NCBI RefSeq assembly: GCF_904846065.1
Contig: NZ_CAJGZV010000001.1
Location: forward strand, 930,001-994,000
Reading direction: 5' to 3'
Length of the DNA: 64,000 nucleotides
Source: Psychrobacter immobilis
GTDB lineage: Bacteria > Pseudomonadota > Gammaproteobacteria > Pseudomonadales > Moraxellaceae
How positions within the stretch are numbered: position 1 is the first letter of the stretch; each line of letters starts with the position of its first letter. Shown in pieces: positions 45,007 through 55,479 of this stretch. Under the pieces are notes generated by a model. It did no database searches and was not told the DNA's origin. It worked only from the letters and a program-made list of their open reading frames with translations. A program made the position numbers and the translations under genes.

Positions 45007-46716
45007 TTATAGCTGACTAGGTAAAGCAACTGGGATAGGGTTGTTATACATCCAAATATGAGTGGTGTCTTTGTTGCCGAGTGAGCCTTCAAAGCTCCAG
45101 CCCCACGTAAATAAATGACCAGCTTTCAGGGTATTATTATCTTGGTCAAACGATTTTTCATGAGCAATCAGATGCATGGCACCCATGGCCATATTATCGA
45201 TATTCTTTAGATTCGGCAGCTTATTGGTTGGTTCATCTAGGTCGTTGTAAATGGTCTTGCCTGCGCCATTTGTCTCCCCAAACATGCCCCATGCATAGAG
45301 AATACCATCCGTTGTTGATGAGCCATTATTAGTGGCGACATTGTCCAGTAACGCATAGCTGGCATTGCCATTGGCATAGACGCGGCGAACTTCTTTATCT
45401 GTAAACCAAGGCAGTTTGGTCGGTGAGGTAATGATATCTGCCCATGCCTTTTCGCTGCCATTAAATGTCTCACCATTGTAGCCCAATTGACTAGTGGCAT
45501 TTAACCCCCAACCATACACTGCGTCTTTATTGGTCAATGCTAAGATATGGTCTTTGCCAGCCGTCAATTGGGTCACTTTTTCTACATCTATAGCGGGTTG
45601 GTCGTCAGTTTTTTGAGTGGCGTCATCTGTCTTAGCATTAATGGCGTTATTAATCGTTTCATTAATGACATGAATACGTACAGGGGTTGCATTGACGTTG
45701 ATACAGTTGGTTGTAGTGTTACAGACTTTGCCTTTGCCAAGGTTGGCGTAAGCATCGCTACCCCAACCCCAAACCTGACCTTTGTCATCTAAGGCATAAG
45801 AGCTATTCCCACTGACAACTACCTGCACGATATGTCCTGCCTCTGTGGCTGCTGTAAAGTCAACTTTGACAGGGGTGCTGCTATCCGTGCTGGTATTATT
45901 ACCAAGCTGACCGTACCCATTGGCACCAAAGGCCCAAACCGTACCCTCTTCGGTCAATACCAAGTTATGGCTATAGCCGGGTGCGACCATGACGGCATTT
46001 TCGATACCTTCGATCGCGCTGATATCCAAACGACAGTCTGCAGTCTTGCTACAGTCATTACGACCCCCATCATCGCGACCCAGCTGCCCGTATTTGTCTT
46101 CGCCCCAACTATAAACTTGACCATTTTGAGCAATAGCGAGTGAATGATTTTGATTAAAACCAATAGATAACAAATCTTTTGGTGCGCTGTTCATTAGCAT
46201 CGGCGTGTCTGGGTGTCCCATAATATCGCTGATTTTTGTGGTCAGACCGAGTCCTGTTTGACCATAATTGTTGCGACCCCAACCATATAGCTGACCATCA
46301 CGCAGGGCAGCGGTATGCGAACCACCTGCCGCTATGGTATCGCCTACGTAGATGGTTTTGGTTGAGCGCATGATATTACCAGCATTGTCTGTGGCTTCTA
46401 AGACAATGGTATTGCTACCTAGCGTTAATAAAATACGATCATCAAAATAACCATCAGTATCTAGCGTTAGCGCCTGGGCTGATTCGTTATTATGCATATA
46501 GGTCAATGATTTAACGCCGCTGCTATCTTGTACTTGTCCTGAGACAAATACCGCGGCAACCGCGCTATAGCCATCAGTAAAGTTGCTATCAGTGGTTAGT
46601 AGTGGCGGTGTTCCATCTATGATAGCAGTGGCTGTGTCGGAATCACTGCCACAAGCAGTAAGAATCAAGGCTGCGGTAACGACCGCGACAGCTTGAGTAA
46701 GACGGGATAAACGCAT
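45007..46716 (-). CDS. RCC1-repeat beta-propeller lipoprotein
   Basis: A 569-residue protein from the ATG at 46716, which has GAGG upstream; the longer frame to 46785 lacks a signal peptide at its start. The lipobox is LTACGSD. A domain of about 100 residues with Ig-like character follows (GQVQDSSGVKSL, NTIVLEATDNAGN). Then come about seven RCC1 repeats, each with a YGWGxNxxGQxG core: LYGWGRNNYGQTG, VYSWGEDKYGQLG, VWAFGANGYGQLG, VWGWGSDAYANLG, VYGWGLNATSQLG, LYAWGMFGE and LFTWGWSFEGSLG. Seven blades make a complete propeller, probably a binding surface outside the cell or in the periplasm. A Fur-like site lies upstream. Confidence 0.85.
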   Translation of the reverse strand: MRLSRLTQAVAVVTAALILTACGSDSDTATAIIDGTPPLLTTDSNFTDGYSAVAAVFVSGQVQDSSGVKSLTYMHNNESAQALTLDTDGYFDDRILLTLGSNTIVLEATDNAGNIMRSTKTIYVGDTIAAGGSHTAALRDGQLYGWGRNNYGQTGLGLTTKISDIMGHPDTPMLMNSAPKDLLSIGFNQNHSLAIAQNGQVYSWGEDKYGQLGRDDGGRNDCSKTADCRLDISAIEGIENAVMVAPGYSHNLVLTEEGTVWAFGANGYGQLGNNTSTDSSTPVKVDFTAATEAGHIVQVVVSGNSSYALDDKGQVWGWGSDAYANLGKGKVCNTTTNCINVNATPVRIHVINETINNAINAKTDDATQKTDDQPAIDVEKVTQLTAGKDHILALTNKDAVYGWGLNATSQLGYNGETFNGSEKAWADIITSPTKLPWFTDKEVRRVYANGNASYALLDNVATNNGSSTTDGILYAWGMFGETNGAGKTIYNDLDEPTNKLPNLKNIDNMAMGAMHLIAHEKSFDQDNNTLKAGHLFTWGWSFEGSLGNKDTTHIWMYNNPIPVALPSQL

Positions 46717-46901
46717 AAAAACCTCGATAGATGCAAATTGACAATATGTCAGTACGCCAGCCGTAAAATAACAAAACCGTCCCATACAAATCCGACGGTT
46801 GTAGGGTTTGTGCTATTGACTGAGTCAATCGTATATGATGGCATTGGAATAATAGAAATGGCGGCAAGAGTTTAGCAATAATAAATGTGAATAGTATTAC
46901 A

Positions 46902-46923
46902 AATAAGAATTATTATCAATAAT
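46902..46923. promoter_or_regulatory. possible Fur box upstream of the RCC1 lipoprotein gene
   Basis: AATAAGAATTATTATCAATA (46902-46921) resembles gammaproteobacterial Fur sites, which alternate GATAAT-like hexamers. Read on the minus strand it is TGATAATAATTCTTATT. It lies about 190 bases before the start of the minus-strand RCC1 gene. The region is AT-rich, so a chance match is possible. Confidence 0.35.
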
Positions 46924-46930
46924 AAAGTGG

Positions 46931-46960
46931 AAAAACAGCACCATGAAGGATGCTGTTTTT
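46931..46960 (-). terminator. intrinsic terminator of corA
   Basis: AAAAACAGCA and TGCTGTTTTT are complementary across a 10-base loop. It lies 48 bases beyond the corA stop and ends in T residues on the minus strand. Confidence 0.8.
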
Positions 46961-47007
46961 AAAAGCTGAACGCTGACTATCAATGAAACATCAACTATAA
47001 ATTTTGG

Positions 47008-48222
47008 TTATAACCATTTAAGTCTTTTAAAATTGTAATATAAATAGCCACATAATGACCCAATGATGAGCATGATGACAAAGTAGGAATATTGCCAATG
47101 CAGCTCGGGCATAAAATCAAAGTTCATACCATAGATACCTGCAATGGCCGTCGGTACAGCTAAAATACCTGCCCAAGCAGCAAGCTTACGCACCACCTCG
47201 TTCTGTCCCATATTAACCATGGCCATATAGGTATTCATGACCACACTCAGCATCTCATTTAGACCATTAATAGCGTCTAATGAGTGCAGCAAATGGTCAT
47301 TGACGTCGCGGAAGTAGGGCTTAGCTGCCTGAGAAAACCCAGAGACCATCTCGCTTTTTTTATGATTGATAAAAAAACTACAGATATCCTGTACCGGTAA
47401 AATAATCGCCCGCATGTGTACGAGTTGCGATTTGAGCTCATAAAGGTTTTTTAATGTACCTTTATCAAACTCATAGGTAAACACATAACGTTCTTGCTCA
47501 CGCAAATAGCGACCTAAACGATCGGTAATCGGCATATAATTATCCACGATAAAATCGAGAATAGCATGCAGTACAAATATCGGCCCCATACGCAGCTTTT
47601 CAGGGCGACGATGACAATGCTCACGGACAGGTGCGTAGGAGTTTGATGGACCATTACGGATGGTAATCAGGTAGTTTTTGCCCATAAATATCGCGGTGGT
47701 ACCATAGCGAATGACATTGTCCTCAAGCTTAGCGGTACGCAATACCACAAACACCATGTCATTGTCGTAGTTCTCAACTTTGGCACGCTGGTGATCGGCA
47801 AATGCATCCTCAATCGCCAACTCATGTAGCCCAAAGGCTTCTTTGACTTTGACCATGGTTTCTAGGCTTGGATCATAGAGACCAAGCCAAATAAACTGAC
47901 CATTATTATTTAAGGCACGACTAACATCGTTTAGCGCTAATTTATCGAGGTTTTCACCGGTCTTACGTGAATAAGCATAGCAATTGACGACTTCATCGGC
48001 ACTCGACAAGTCAATATCTTCATAGCGTTCAGAGTCAGGATCGTAGACCGTCATGGTCTCGATGGTGTCCTCAGTGGTGGTATCAGCATCGCCATAGATA
48101 TAGCTGTCATCATTGTCTAGATAGAGATGTTCATCATTCATATCGGCGTAAATACGATTGATATTAGAGTTAGGTGCAATACGCGCGGTTTTTTTGATCA
48201 ACTGGTCGTTATTGTTTTCCAT
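47008..48222 (-). CDS. corA: CorA-family magnesium/divalent cation transporter
   Basis: A 404-residue protein. A long cytoplasmic N-terminal part (the first 60 residues are acidic and polar, longer than in E. coli CorA at about 316) is followed by the CorA funnel domain (FIWLGLYDPSLETMVKV, AFADHQRAKVENYD) and a long helix. Two C-terminal membrane helices have the selectivity motif IYGMNFDFMPEL between them. A basic end, NFKRLKWL, fits the sphincter. It forms a homopentamer that admits magnesium. GGGAGGG precedes the ATG. Confidence 0.92.
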   Translation of the reverse strand: MENNNDQLIKKTARIAPNSNINRIYADMNDEHLYLDNDDSYIYGDADTTTEDTIETMTVYDPDSERYEDIDLSSADEVVNCYAYSRKTGENLDKLALNDVSRALNNNGQFIWLGLYDPSLETMVKVKEAFGLHELAIEDAFADHQRAKVENYDNDMVFVVLRTAKLEDNVIRYGTTAIFMGKNYLITIRNGPSNSYAPVREHCHRRPEKLRMGPIFVLHAILDFIVDNYMPITDRLGRYLREQERYVFTYEFDKGTLKNLYELKSQLVHMRAIILPVQDICSFFINHKKSEMVSGFSQAAKPYFRDVNDHLLHSLDAINGLNEMLSVVMNTYMAMVNMGQNEVVRKLAAWAGILAVPTAIAGIYGMNFDFMPELHWQYSYFVIMLIIGSLCGYLYYNFKRLKWL

Positions 48223-48296
48223 ACACCCTCCCTTTATAAAGTAAAAAACGTGTCACAATCAGAACTTATAATGATTGTTGTTAATAATGATCGTTA

Positions 48297-48686
48297 TTAA
48301 AGGGCGTAACTTTTCAAAGTATCAATATCGACCAAGCTCAATAAGCTTTCGTGGCAAGCTTCTAGTTTGATTTGCGGGGCAATATCAAAGTCCAAAGCTT
48401 CAACCCAGCGTAACGCACAAATGCACCAATAATCACCAGGCTTAAGACCAGAAAATCCATACTCAGGTAGCGGCGTAATCAAATCATTGCCGCGACTGGC
48501 AGAAAAGTTCAAAAACTCGCTAGTCATCTTGGCGCATACGGTGTGCTGACCGACGTCATGGTTGCCAGTATGGCAAAAGCCATTGCGGTAATAACCGGTA
48601 ATAGGGTCAAAGCAGCAGCTGGCAAGTGCCGTACCTAAAACGTTGGCTTGATTGTTGGCAGGGTTTGGGTGGTAATCAGATGACAT
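48297..48686 (-). CDS. DUF2237 family protein
   Basis: A 129-residue protein from the ATG at 48686, with GGAAG nearby. The longer frame to 48794 is rejected because family members begin just before NVLGTALASCCFDPITGYYR. Further conserved blocks are HTVCAKMTSEFLNFSASRGN and LKPGDYWCICALRWVEA. Several Cys and His residues are spread through it (CC, C-x-H, C-x-C), so metal binding is possible, but no activity is known for the family. It is followed by corA on the same strand 74 bases on. Confidence 0.85.
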   Translation of the reverse strand: MSSDYHPNPANNQANVLGTALASCCFDPITGYYRNGFCHTGNHDVGQHTVCAKMTSEFLNFSASRGNDLITPLPEYGFSGLKPGDYWCICALRWVEALDFDIAPQIKLEACHESLLSLVDIDTLKSYAL

Positions 48687-49165
48687 AAGGCTTCCGAGAT
48701 AAAAATATGGCTTAGTGTACCATGAGTCGGTATCGAAGGCGTTGTTCTCACTTTGCTCATTATTTTCTTTATCATATAAAATGATGGTAACCATTTTTGA
48801 GTCAACGATTACTTATATAGTCTATAGATAACCTTCATAGATTAAGTGCTGATAAGACGTAATTAGATAGTAATTGTGGCTAATTGTCACTAGGCGAACC
48901 TTGGCTGCTATGCTAAACTAAAGCATAAAGTGCCTTGATTATTTAACGCCGTTTATTAGCGCATAAAGATACTCGTCTTATCATTCTAAATTATACTTAT
49001 TACTCACCCTTTTGCGGCTACCTAGTTTGTTTATAAATAATTGGGTCAATGATGTTGCGCGTTAAAAATAAAAATGCATGGCGTCAATGCAATTGTAAAT
49101 ATAACCTTTAAGTACCGCATCAGTACCGCGTTTTTGGTAAGCGATACGCCAAACAAGGATTTATT
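48687..49165. other. 479-base region between the DUF2237 gene and hisZ
   Basis: No gene is seen. It holds divergent promoters for the two flanking genes. GTACCGC occurs twice at about 49113-49130. The plus-strand end has AAGGA before the hisZ GTG start. Confidence 0.5.
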
Positions 49166-50473
49166 GTGTCTGTCAGTTCTGATTCTGCAAAACTTGCCCA
49201 GTTAAATACGACTAATGAAGCGGCGGCTCAGCCTGCTGAAAACACTGCTACCTCTACTAGCATGCCATATTTAAACAACTTTGCCAGCGACGTTGCCAAT
49301 AGCTGGTTGTTGCCTGATGGGGTGGTGGATGTGCTGTTCGAAGATGCGCGTAAGCAAGAAGTGCTTAGGTATCAGCTGACTCAGCAGCTTATTGCTCATG
49401 GTTATCAGTTGGTCAATCCACCAATGATTGAATTTACAGAGTCATTGTTGAGTGGCGCCTCAGAAGATTTAAAGCGTCAAACTTTCAAGATTATCGATCA
49501 GCTAACGGGTCGCTTGATGGGTCTGCGTGCGGATATTACCCCGCAGATTTTGCGTATTGATGCGCATTGGGGCGGCACAGGTATTGCGCGTTATTGCTAT
49601 GCAGGTGATGTGATTCATACCTTGCCATCAGGGCTGTTTGGCTCACGTACGCCTTTGCAGCTCGGTGCTGAAATATTTGGCTGTGCTTCACTTGCCGCAG
49701 ATATTGAGCTGATAGATGTGTTGTTTGGCATGATAAATAAGCTAAATATGAGTGCGACGCTGCATATAGACTTGGGTCATGTGGCGATATTCAAACGCTT
49801 GGCTGAGTTGGCAGCGTTGTCTGATAATGACACTGAACAACTCATGCATTTATATGCCAATAAAAATCTACCAGAGCTAAAGCGTGTCTGCCAGTTATTG
49901 TCAATGGGTGATGATTTTTATGCTTTGGCACGTTTTGGTCATGATATTACCAATCTATTGGCGAGATTGTCAGAGACTGCACAGCAGGACACGCAAGTCG
50001 CGACTGCTATCAATGAATTACAACGTCTAAAAACACATCTACAAGACCAGTGGCAATGCCCTGTGAGTATCGATGTGACGGAATTATCAGGCTATCATTA
50101 CCACACGGGTATTGTGTTCAACGGCTATATCAATAGTGAGACGCAACCTCTGGTACGTGGCGGTCGTTTCGATGGTATGCAAAGTGGCAATCAGTTAGCA
50201 ATCAATCAGCCACGTGAAGCCACGGGCTTTAGTATGGATGTCAGTCGTTTGCTTGCACACACGCAGCTTGAGACACCAATCATCGTATTGGTCGACTATG
50301 AAGCATTGAGCAGTGCGAACCAAGAACAGAGACAGATACTGCTACAGCAGGTTGAGAGTTTACGTGAGCAAGGCTATCGCGTCACCATGCCATTGAATGC
50401 AGAAGATCGTCCCTCTGATATGACGCATCTTTTGAGCTTTAGAGATAATCATTGGCAGTTACAGAGTATTTAA
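49166..50473 (+). CDS. hisZ: ATP phosphoribosyltransferase regulatory subunit HisZ
   Basis: A 435-residue protein starting at a GTG with AAGGA seven bases upstream. It is a histidyl-tRNA synthetase paralogue without synthetase activity that pairs with a short HisG to start and control histidine synthesis. Class II synthetase-like blocks remain: LLPDGVVDVLFEDARKQEVL, MGLRADITPQILRIDAH, YCYAGDVIHTLP and TGIVFNGYINSE plus RGGRFDGM. The first 30 residues are a polar extension. It precedes purA, a common arrangement in Pseudomonas-like genomes. A true hisS lies at 58445 in the same window, which supports the paralogue call. Confidence 0.93.
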   Translation: MSVSSDSAKLAQLNTTNEAAAQPAENTATSTSMPYLNNFASDVANSWLLPDGVVDVLFEDARKQEVLRYQLTQQLIAHGYQLVNPPMIEFTESLLSGASEDLKRQTFKIIDQLTGRLMGLRADITPQILRIDAHWGGTGIARYCYAGDVIHTLPSGLFGSRTPLQLGAEIFGCASLAADIELIDVLFGMINKLNMSATLHIDLGHVAIFKRLAELAALSDNDTEQLMHLYANKNLPELKRVCQLLSMGDDFYALARFGHDITNLLARLSETAQQDTQVATAINELQRLKTHLQDQWQCPVSIDVTELSGYHYHTGIVFNGYINSETQPLVRGGRFDGMQSGNQLAINQPREATGFSMDVSRLLAHTQLETPIIVLVDYEALSSANQEQRQILLQQVESLREQGYRVTMPLNAEDRPSDMTHLLSFRDNHWQLQSI

Positions 50474-50589
50474 GCATTAGTTTTTAATATTAGTAGTATT
50501 ACCATTTTTTAACGTCTTTAAAATCAAGATAACGAAAGTTATCACAGGTTTTAAACCGTTATTGCACACACCTCAATACATAAAGGTAA

Positions 50590-51888
<1,299 letters not shown>

Positions 51889-51928
51889 TCTTTACTAGAA
51901 AGTTGCTTAAATCGCTTTTAGTATTAAT

Positions 51929-51962
51929 AAAAAATCCCAGTGCTGAGCATTGGGATTTTTTT
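51929..51962 (+). terminator. intrinsic terminator of purA
   Basis: AAAAAATCCCA pairs with TGGGATTTTTT around an 11-base loop, ending in a T run about 40 bases after the purA stop. The rest of the 321-base gap up to 52210 is AT-rich and holds the promoter region of the next gene. Confidence 0.88.
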
Positions 51963-52209
51963 ATGAGTAATGTCTTATAGGTAAATTCTCATCATTTTTT
52001 ATTATGCTAACTATTATTAATGGCAAGTGATAAAAAGTGTTAATCACTATTAATTTCTAACGATAAAAAATCAAGATATCTGGCAATTGAATAAATTGAG
52101 ATAAGAAAAAATAGTATAAAAGAGAGAATTGCTAACATTATTCTGGTTTAATTGGTATATTATGTCATAAATGAATGTAATTTTATCAATATATAAAAAG
52201 GAAAACGTG

Positions 52210-52626
52210 ATGAAAGCGACTATTATCAAGCACTCTATAGGCAAAACAGCTTTAGCGCTGCTAACGTCTGCGGCTTTTATGTTTCCTATGCTGTCATGGG
52301 GCGCGCAAAACTGTGATAAACCCAACAATGATTTTGATGATTTATATTGCTTAACGAAAGTATATTTAGAAGCGGATAAAGAGCTGAATAATTCTTATGC
52401 AAAATTGGCTAAGCAGTTAAATAGCCAGCAAAAATCCAAATTAAAGCGCGGACAACTGGCGTGGATACGCGAGCGTAATGACCAATGTAGTTATAATAAT
52501 GATGAAGGATTTTTTGTCAATATGGGCTGTGCGACTCGGGTGACAACTGAGCGAGTGAACTTCTTAAATGATCGTGTGCGTGAATGTAGCGCTGGCAGTT
52601 GCCGCGACAGCCGCTTAGGCGAGTAG
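52210..52626 (+). CDS. LprI-family (DUF1311) secreted protein
   Basis: A 138-residue protein from the ATG at 52210, which follows AGGA; an upstream ATG at 52171 would put extra residues before the signal peptide. A Sec signal peptide ends at about SWGA/QNC. The mature part has the DUF1311/LprI pattern: YCLTKVYLEADKELNNSYAK, RGQLAWIRERNDQC and CATRVTTERVNFL. The mature part has six Cys residues, which could form disulphides. LprI of mycobacteria inhibits lysozyme; whether this distant member does is unknown. Terminators flank it. Confidence 0.8.
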   Translation: MKATIIKHSIGKTALALLTSAAFMFPMLSWGAQNCDKPNNDFDDLYCLTKVYLEADKELNNSYAKLAKQLNSQQKSKLKRGQLAWIRERNDQCSYNNDEGFFVNMGCATRVTTERVNFLNDRVRECSAGSCRDSRLGE

Positions 52627-52677
52627 TTGTTTTTTAGTATTGCTTGAAAGCAGTGACCTTCATAGCTGCGTATTAAT

Positions 52678-52711
52678 AAAATCCCTTAGCATTATATGCT
52701 GAGGGATTTTT
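52678..52711 (+). terminator. intrinsic terminator of the LprI-family gene
   Basis: AAAATCCCTTAGCA pairs with TGCTGAGGGATTTT (one G-T pair) with a 5-base loop and T residues after it. Confidence 0.85.
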
Positions 52712-52840
52712 GTTGGTAACACTTACATAGAGTTTTCGCCAAGTTAGTTTTATGCTCATTAATGACAAAGATAGTTAGTGATGAGATACGTAGGGTAAGA
52801 ATCTGCTATTGATGAATGCTCACTTTGTCTTAAGATACGC

Positions 52841-52883
52841 TGCGGTCATAAATTTACTTTTATGCAAGGTGCGGTCATAAATT
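52841..52883 (+). repeat. 14-base direct repeat upstream of ndk
   Basis: TGCGGTCATAAATT occurs at 52841-52854 and again at 52870-52883, a spacing of 29 bases. It lies in the 350-base gene-free stretch between the LprI terminator and ndk, where no other structure is seen. It could be a regulator-binding pair or a small duplication. Confidence 0.6.
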
Positions 52884-53064
52884 AACCCTATCATTTATAG
52901 CGCTAATCATTATAATAGGCAGCAATCCTGTGTTGGCGCTCATATTATCGCATTGATAGACCATGAGTTATTTAAATATGCCTAAGTCAACATTGCGGCC
53001 AAAGATAAAACAAAGTATTTACCATCTCATTTTTATCGAATTCATTATTTATTAGGAGCTTTTC

Positions 53065-53496
53065 ATGGCTAACGAACGTACTTTATCTATCATCAAACCT
53101 GACGCAGTAGCTGGCAACAACATCGGCGCTATCTACGATCGCTTTGAAAAATCAGGTCTAAAAATTGTTGCCGCTAAAATGATGCAACTTGATGATAAAA
53201 AAGCGGGCGGTTTTTACGCTGAGCACGCTGAGCGTCCATTCTACAACGATCTAGTATCATTTATGACTTCAGGTCCAGTATTGGTATCTGTATTAGAAGG
53301 CGAAAATGCGATCGCTAAGCATCGTGATATCATGGGCGCTACTAACCCAAAAGACGCCGCTGAAGGCACTATTCGTGCTGACTTTGCTAGCAGCATCGAT
53401 GAAAACGCGGTTCATGGTTCAGATTCAGCTGAATCAGCAGCACGTGAAATCAGCTACTTCTTCAATGAAGAAGAAGTGTGTGCACGTACGCGTTAA
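53065..53496 (+). CDS. ndk: nucleoside diphosphate kinase Ndk
   Basis: A 143-residue enzyme that balances nucleoside triphosphate pools by moving phosphate from ATP through a histidine. Marks are [11 protein letters not shown] at the N-terminus, [34 protein letters not shown] and the catalytic [12 protein letters not shown] (His117). The length is normal. GGAG precedes the ATG. It leads the ndk-rlmN-pilW-rodZ-ispG-hisS order usual in gammaproteobacteria. Confidence 0.97.
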   Translation: MANERTLSIIKPDAVAGNNIGAIYDRFEKSGLKIVAAKMMQLDDKKAGGFYAEHAERPFYNDLVSFMTSGPVLVSVLEGENAIAKHRDIMGATNPKDAAEGTIRADFASSIDENAVHGSDSAESAAREISYFFNEEEVCARTR

Positions 53497-53507
53497 TATA
53501 GTAAACC

Positions 53508-53592
53508 AAATATAGTCTGTTACGTTGTCAGACTCGCTTAATGTACTCAATGTACAATTGGCGCTTGTCTTCCTTGTAACAGCTCTATATTT
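53508..53592. repeat. 85-base imperfect palindrome after ndk
   Basis: Outer arms AAATATAG (53508) and CTATATTT (53585), next arms CTGTTAC and GTAACAG, and a central TGTAC-TCAA-TGTAC fold into a long, interrupted stem. It begins 12 bases after the ndk stop and precedes the true terminator at 53649. The form resembles a mobile intergenic repeat (a MITE/REP-like element), but no second copy was noticed in this window. Confidence 0.5.
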
Positions 53593-53648
53593 GATTCACT
53601 ATGCACTAATAGCTTATAAAATTGACTATAAATTATTAGTGTGGCAAG

Positions 53649-53680
53649 ACGGCTTATATCTTTTGGTATAAGCCGTTTTA
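53649..53680 (+). terminator. intrinsic terminator of ndk
   Basis: ACGGCTTATA pairs with TATAAGCCGT around an 8-base loop, followed by TTTAG. The remaining bases to 53916 are AT-rich with no gene and hold the rlmN promoter. Confidence 0.75.
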
Positions 53681-53916
53681 GCTATTATAATAGTCTGACT
53701 ATACATTGAAATTTTAGTGTTGAAATTTTAACTTTTCTCCCTCATTATTGGTTTTATATAGCGTTATCAATCCTTTATCAGCATATTACTTTCGGTTTTT
53801 GGTAAAAAATGCGCTCATAACGGATTGCTTATGCACTCATATATTGAGTATGTCTAGCAACACCCATCTCAACAATTGCATCGCTCATACCAGTAGATGC
53901 AAAAAGGTTATTTATT

Positions 53917-55158
53917 ATGTCAACTGCTCAAACTCCTATTCAAACTGACGTCCAACACGTCTCTGCTAAGACTACTAAGAGTATAAAATTAGTAGACGAG
54001 GCGCAGGCGAAAACCAATCTACTAGGTATGACACAAGCGCAGCTAGCGGAATACTTTAAGAGTATTGGCGAAAAGCCGTTTCGCTCGACGCAAGTCATCA
54101 AGTGGATATATCAGCAGGGTGTCACTGATTTTGAGCAAATGACCAATCTGAGTAAATCTTTGCGTGATAAATTATCAGCCAATGCCTGCGTCATTCCGCC
54201 AAAAGTGATTCATCGTCAATACAGCGATGATGGTACGCGTAAATGGGTATTTGAAGTCACGGGTGGCTCGTTGGTCGAGACCGTATTGATTCCCGCAGAT
54301 GATAGTAAATTAAACGGTCGTAAAACCTTGTGTGTCTCTTCGCAAGTGGGCTGTGCGCTCGACTGTAGCTTTTGTAGTACGGGTAAGCAGGGCTTTGAGC
54401 GCGATTTGACGGCGGCTGAGATTCTTGGACAATTATGGGTGGCAAATGCCTCTTATATGACCGATGAAAATGATAGTTTAGAAAATGTTGACCATAGTTT
54501 ATGGGAAAACAACGTAACCAACGTCGTCATGATGGGTATGGGCGAGCCGTTATTAAACTATCGTCCCGTTGTCAGCTCAATGGAATTGATGCTCAGTGAC
54601 CATGCTTATGGTTTATCAAAACGCCGCGTTACTTTGTCGACTTCAGGTGTGGTGCCAAAAATGTACGAGTTGGCACAGGAGCTTGACGTGGCTTTAGCGA
54701 TTTCATTGCATGCACCAAATGACGAGCTGCGTAATGAATTAGTGCCGATCAATAAAAAATATCCATTAGAGCAGCTCATGGCGGCAGCGAGAAATTACGT
54801 TTTTGAAGTCAATCCGCGCCACAAAAAACACGTGACTATTGAATATGTGATGCTAGATGGTGTCAATGATAGTAATGAGCATGCTGAGCAATTGGTCGCA
54901 TTATTGGGCGATTTACCAAGTAAGATTAACTTGATACCATTTAACCCGTTCCCTCATGCAAATTATGATAAGTCGAGTAATAATCGTATTCATGCCTTCA
55001 GCAACATATTAAGTGAAGCAGGTTTTGTTTGTACCATACGTCAAACACGCGGTGATGATATTGATGCGGCATGTGGTCAATTGGTTGGGCAAGTGGCTGA
55101 CAGAACCCGTCGTTCAGCCGCGTGGCAGCAAAGCATCAAGGATCGTGAAAGTGTTTAG
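53917..55158 (+). CDS. rlmN: dual-specificity RNA methyltransferase RlmN
   Basis: A 413-residue radical-SAM enzyme that methylates C2 of A2503 in 23S rRNA and A37 of some tRNAs. The cluster motif CALDCSFC supplies Cys146, Cys150 and Cys153. Other blocks are [18 protein letters not shown], the substrate-binding [38 protein letters not shown] and [15 protein letters not shown], which holds the catalytic Cys. A 30-residue polar extension precedes the usual start region. AAGG stands before the ATG. Confidence 0.96.
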   Translation: MSTAQTPIQTDVQHVSAKTTKSIKLVDEAQAKTNLLGMTQAQLAEYFKSIGEKPFRSTQVIKWIYQQGVTDFEQMTNLSKSLRDKLSANACVIPPKVIHRQYSDDGTRKWVFEVTGGSLVETVLIPADDSKLNGRKTLCVSSQVGCALDCSFCSTGKQGFERDLTAAEILGQLWVANASYMTDENDSLENVDHSLWENNVTNVVMMGMGEPLLNYRPVVSSMELMLSDHAYGLSKRRVTLSTSGVVPKMYELAQELDVALAISLHAPNDELRNELVPINKKYPLEQLMAAARNYVFEVNPRHKKHVTIEYVMLDGVNDSNEHAEQLVALLGDLPSKINLIPFNPFPHANYDKSSNNRIHAFSNILSEAGFVCTIRQTRGDDIDAACGQLVGQVADRTRRSAAWQQSIKDRESV

Positions 55159-55479
55159 TATGATGGTCATATAAATGGTGAATAGACATTTTCGATGTAG
55201 CATCGTATTTGTCTTTTATCTGTCGCAATGGTAATAAAAATGTAGCAATAACGATTAGTTTGGATGTGCACAGCAATTAATGACAACTAAATTGTACTTA
55301 TGCAGGCTAAATCTATTAAACTGATGCCTCGAGGATCGAACGCATTGAATCACAGTTTTATGATGGCGGCTATGATGACTTCTAGAAATTCTTGTCAGTT
55401 CAATTATCAAAAAATATTTTCTCAGACTTATAAGCGATTGAGTACAGCGAATGGACAAGTGGCTATTGACCCAATAGCG
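55159..55479. other. 321-base region between rlmN and pilW
   Basis: A weak hairpin (AGACA/TGTCT and CGATG/CATCG, 55184-55217) followed by TTT may end rlmN. The rest contains an open frame back to 55300 that reads into pilW, but it lacks a signal peptide at its start and is judged untranslated leader. Confidence 0.45.

Noticed and set aside
55300..55479. Upstream start for pilW giving a 340-residue protein
   Set aside because: It would place the lipoprotein signal peptide 60 residues inside the protein; the ATG at 55480 gives a normal signal.
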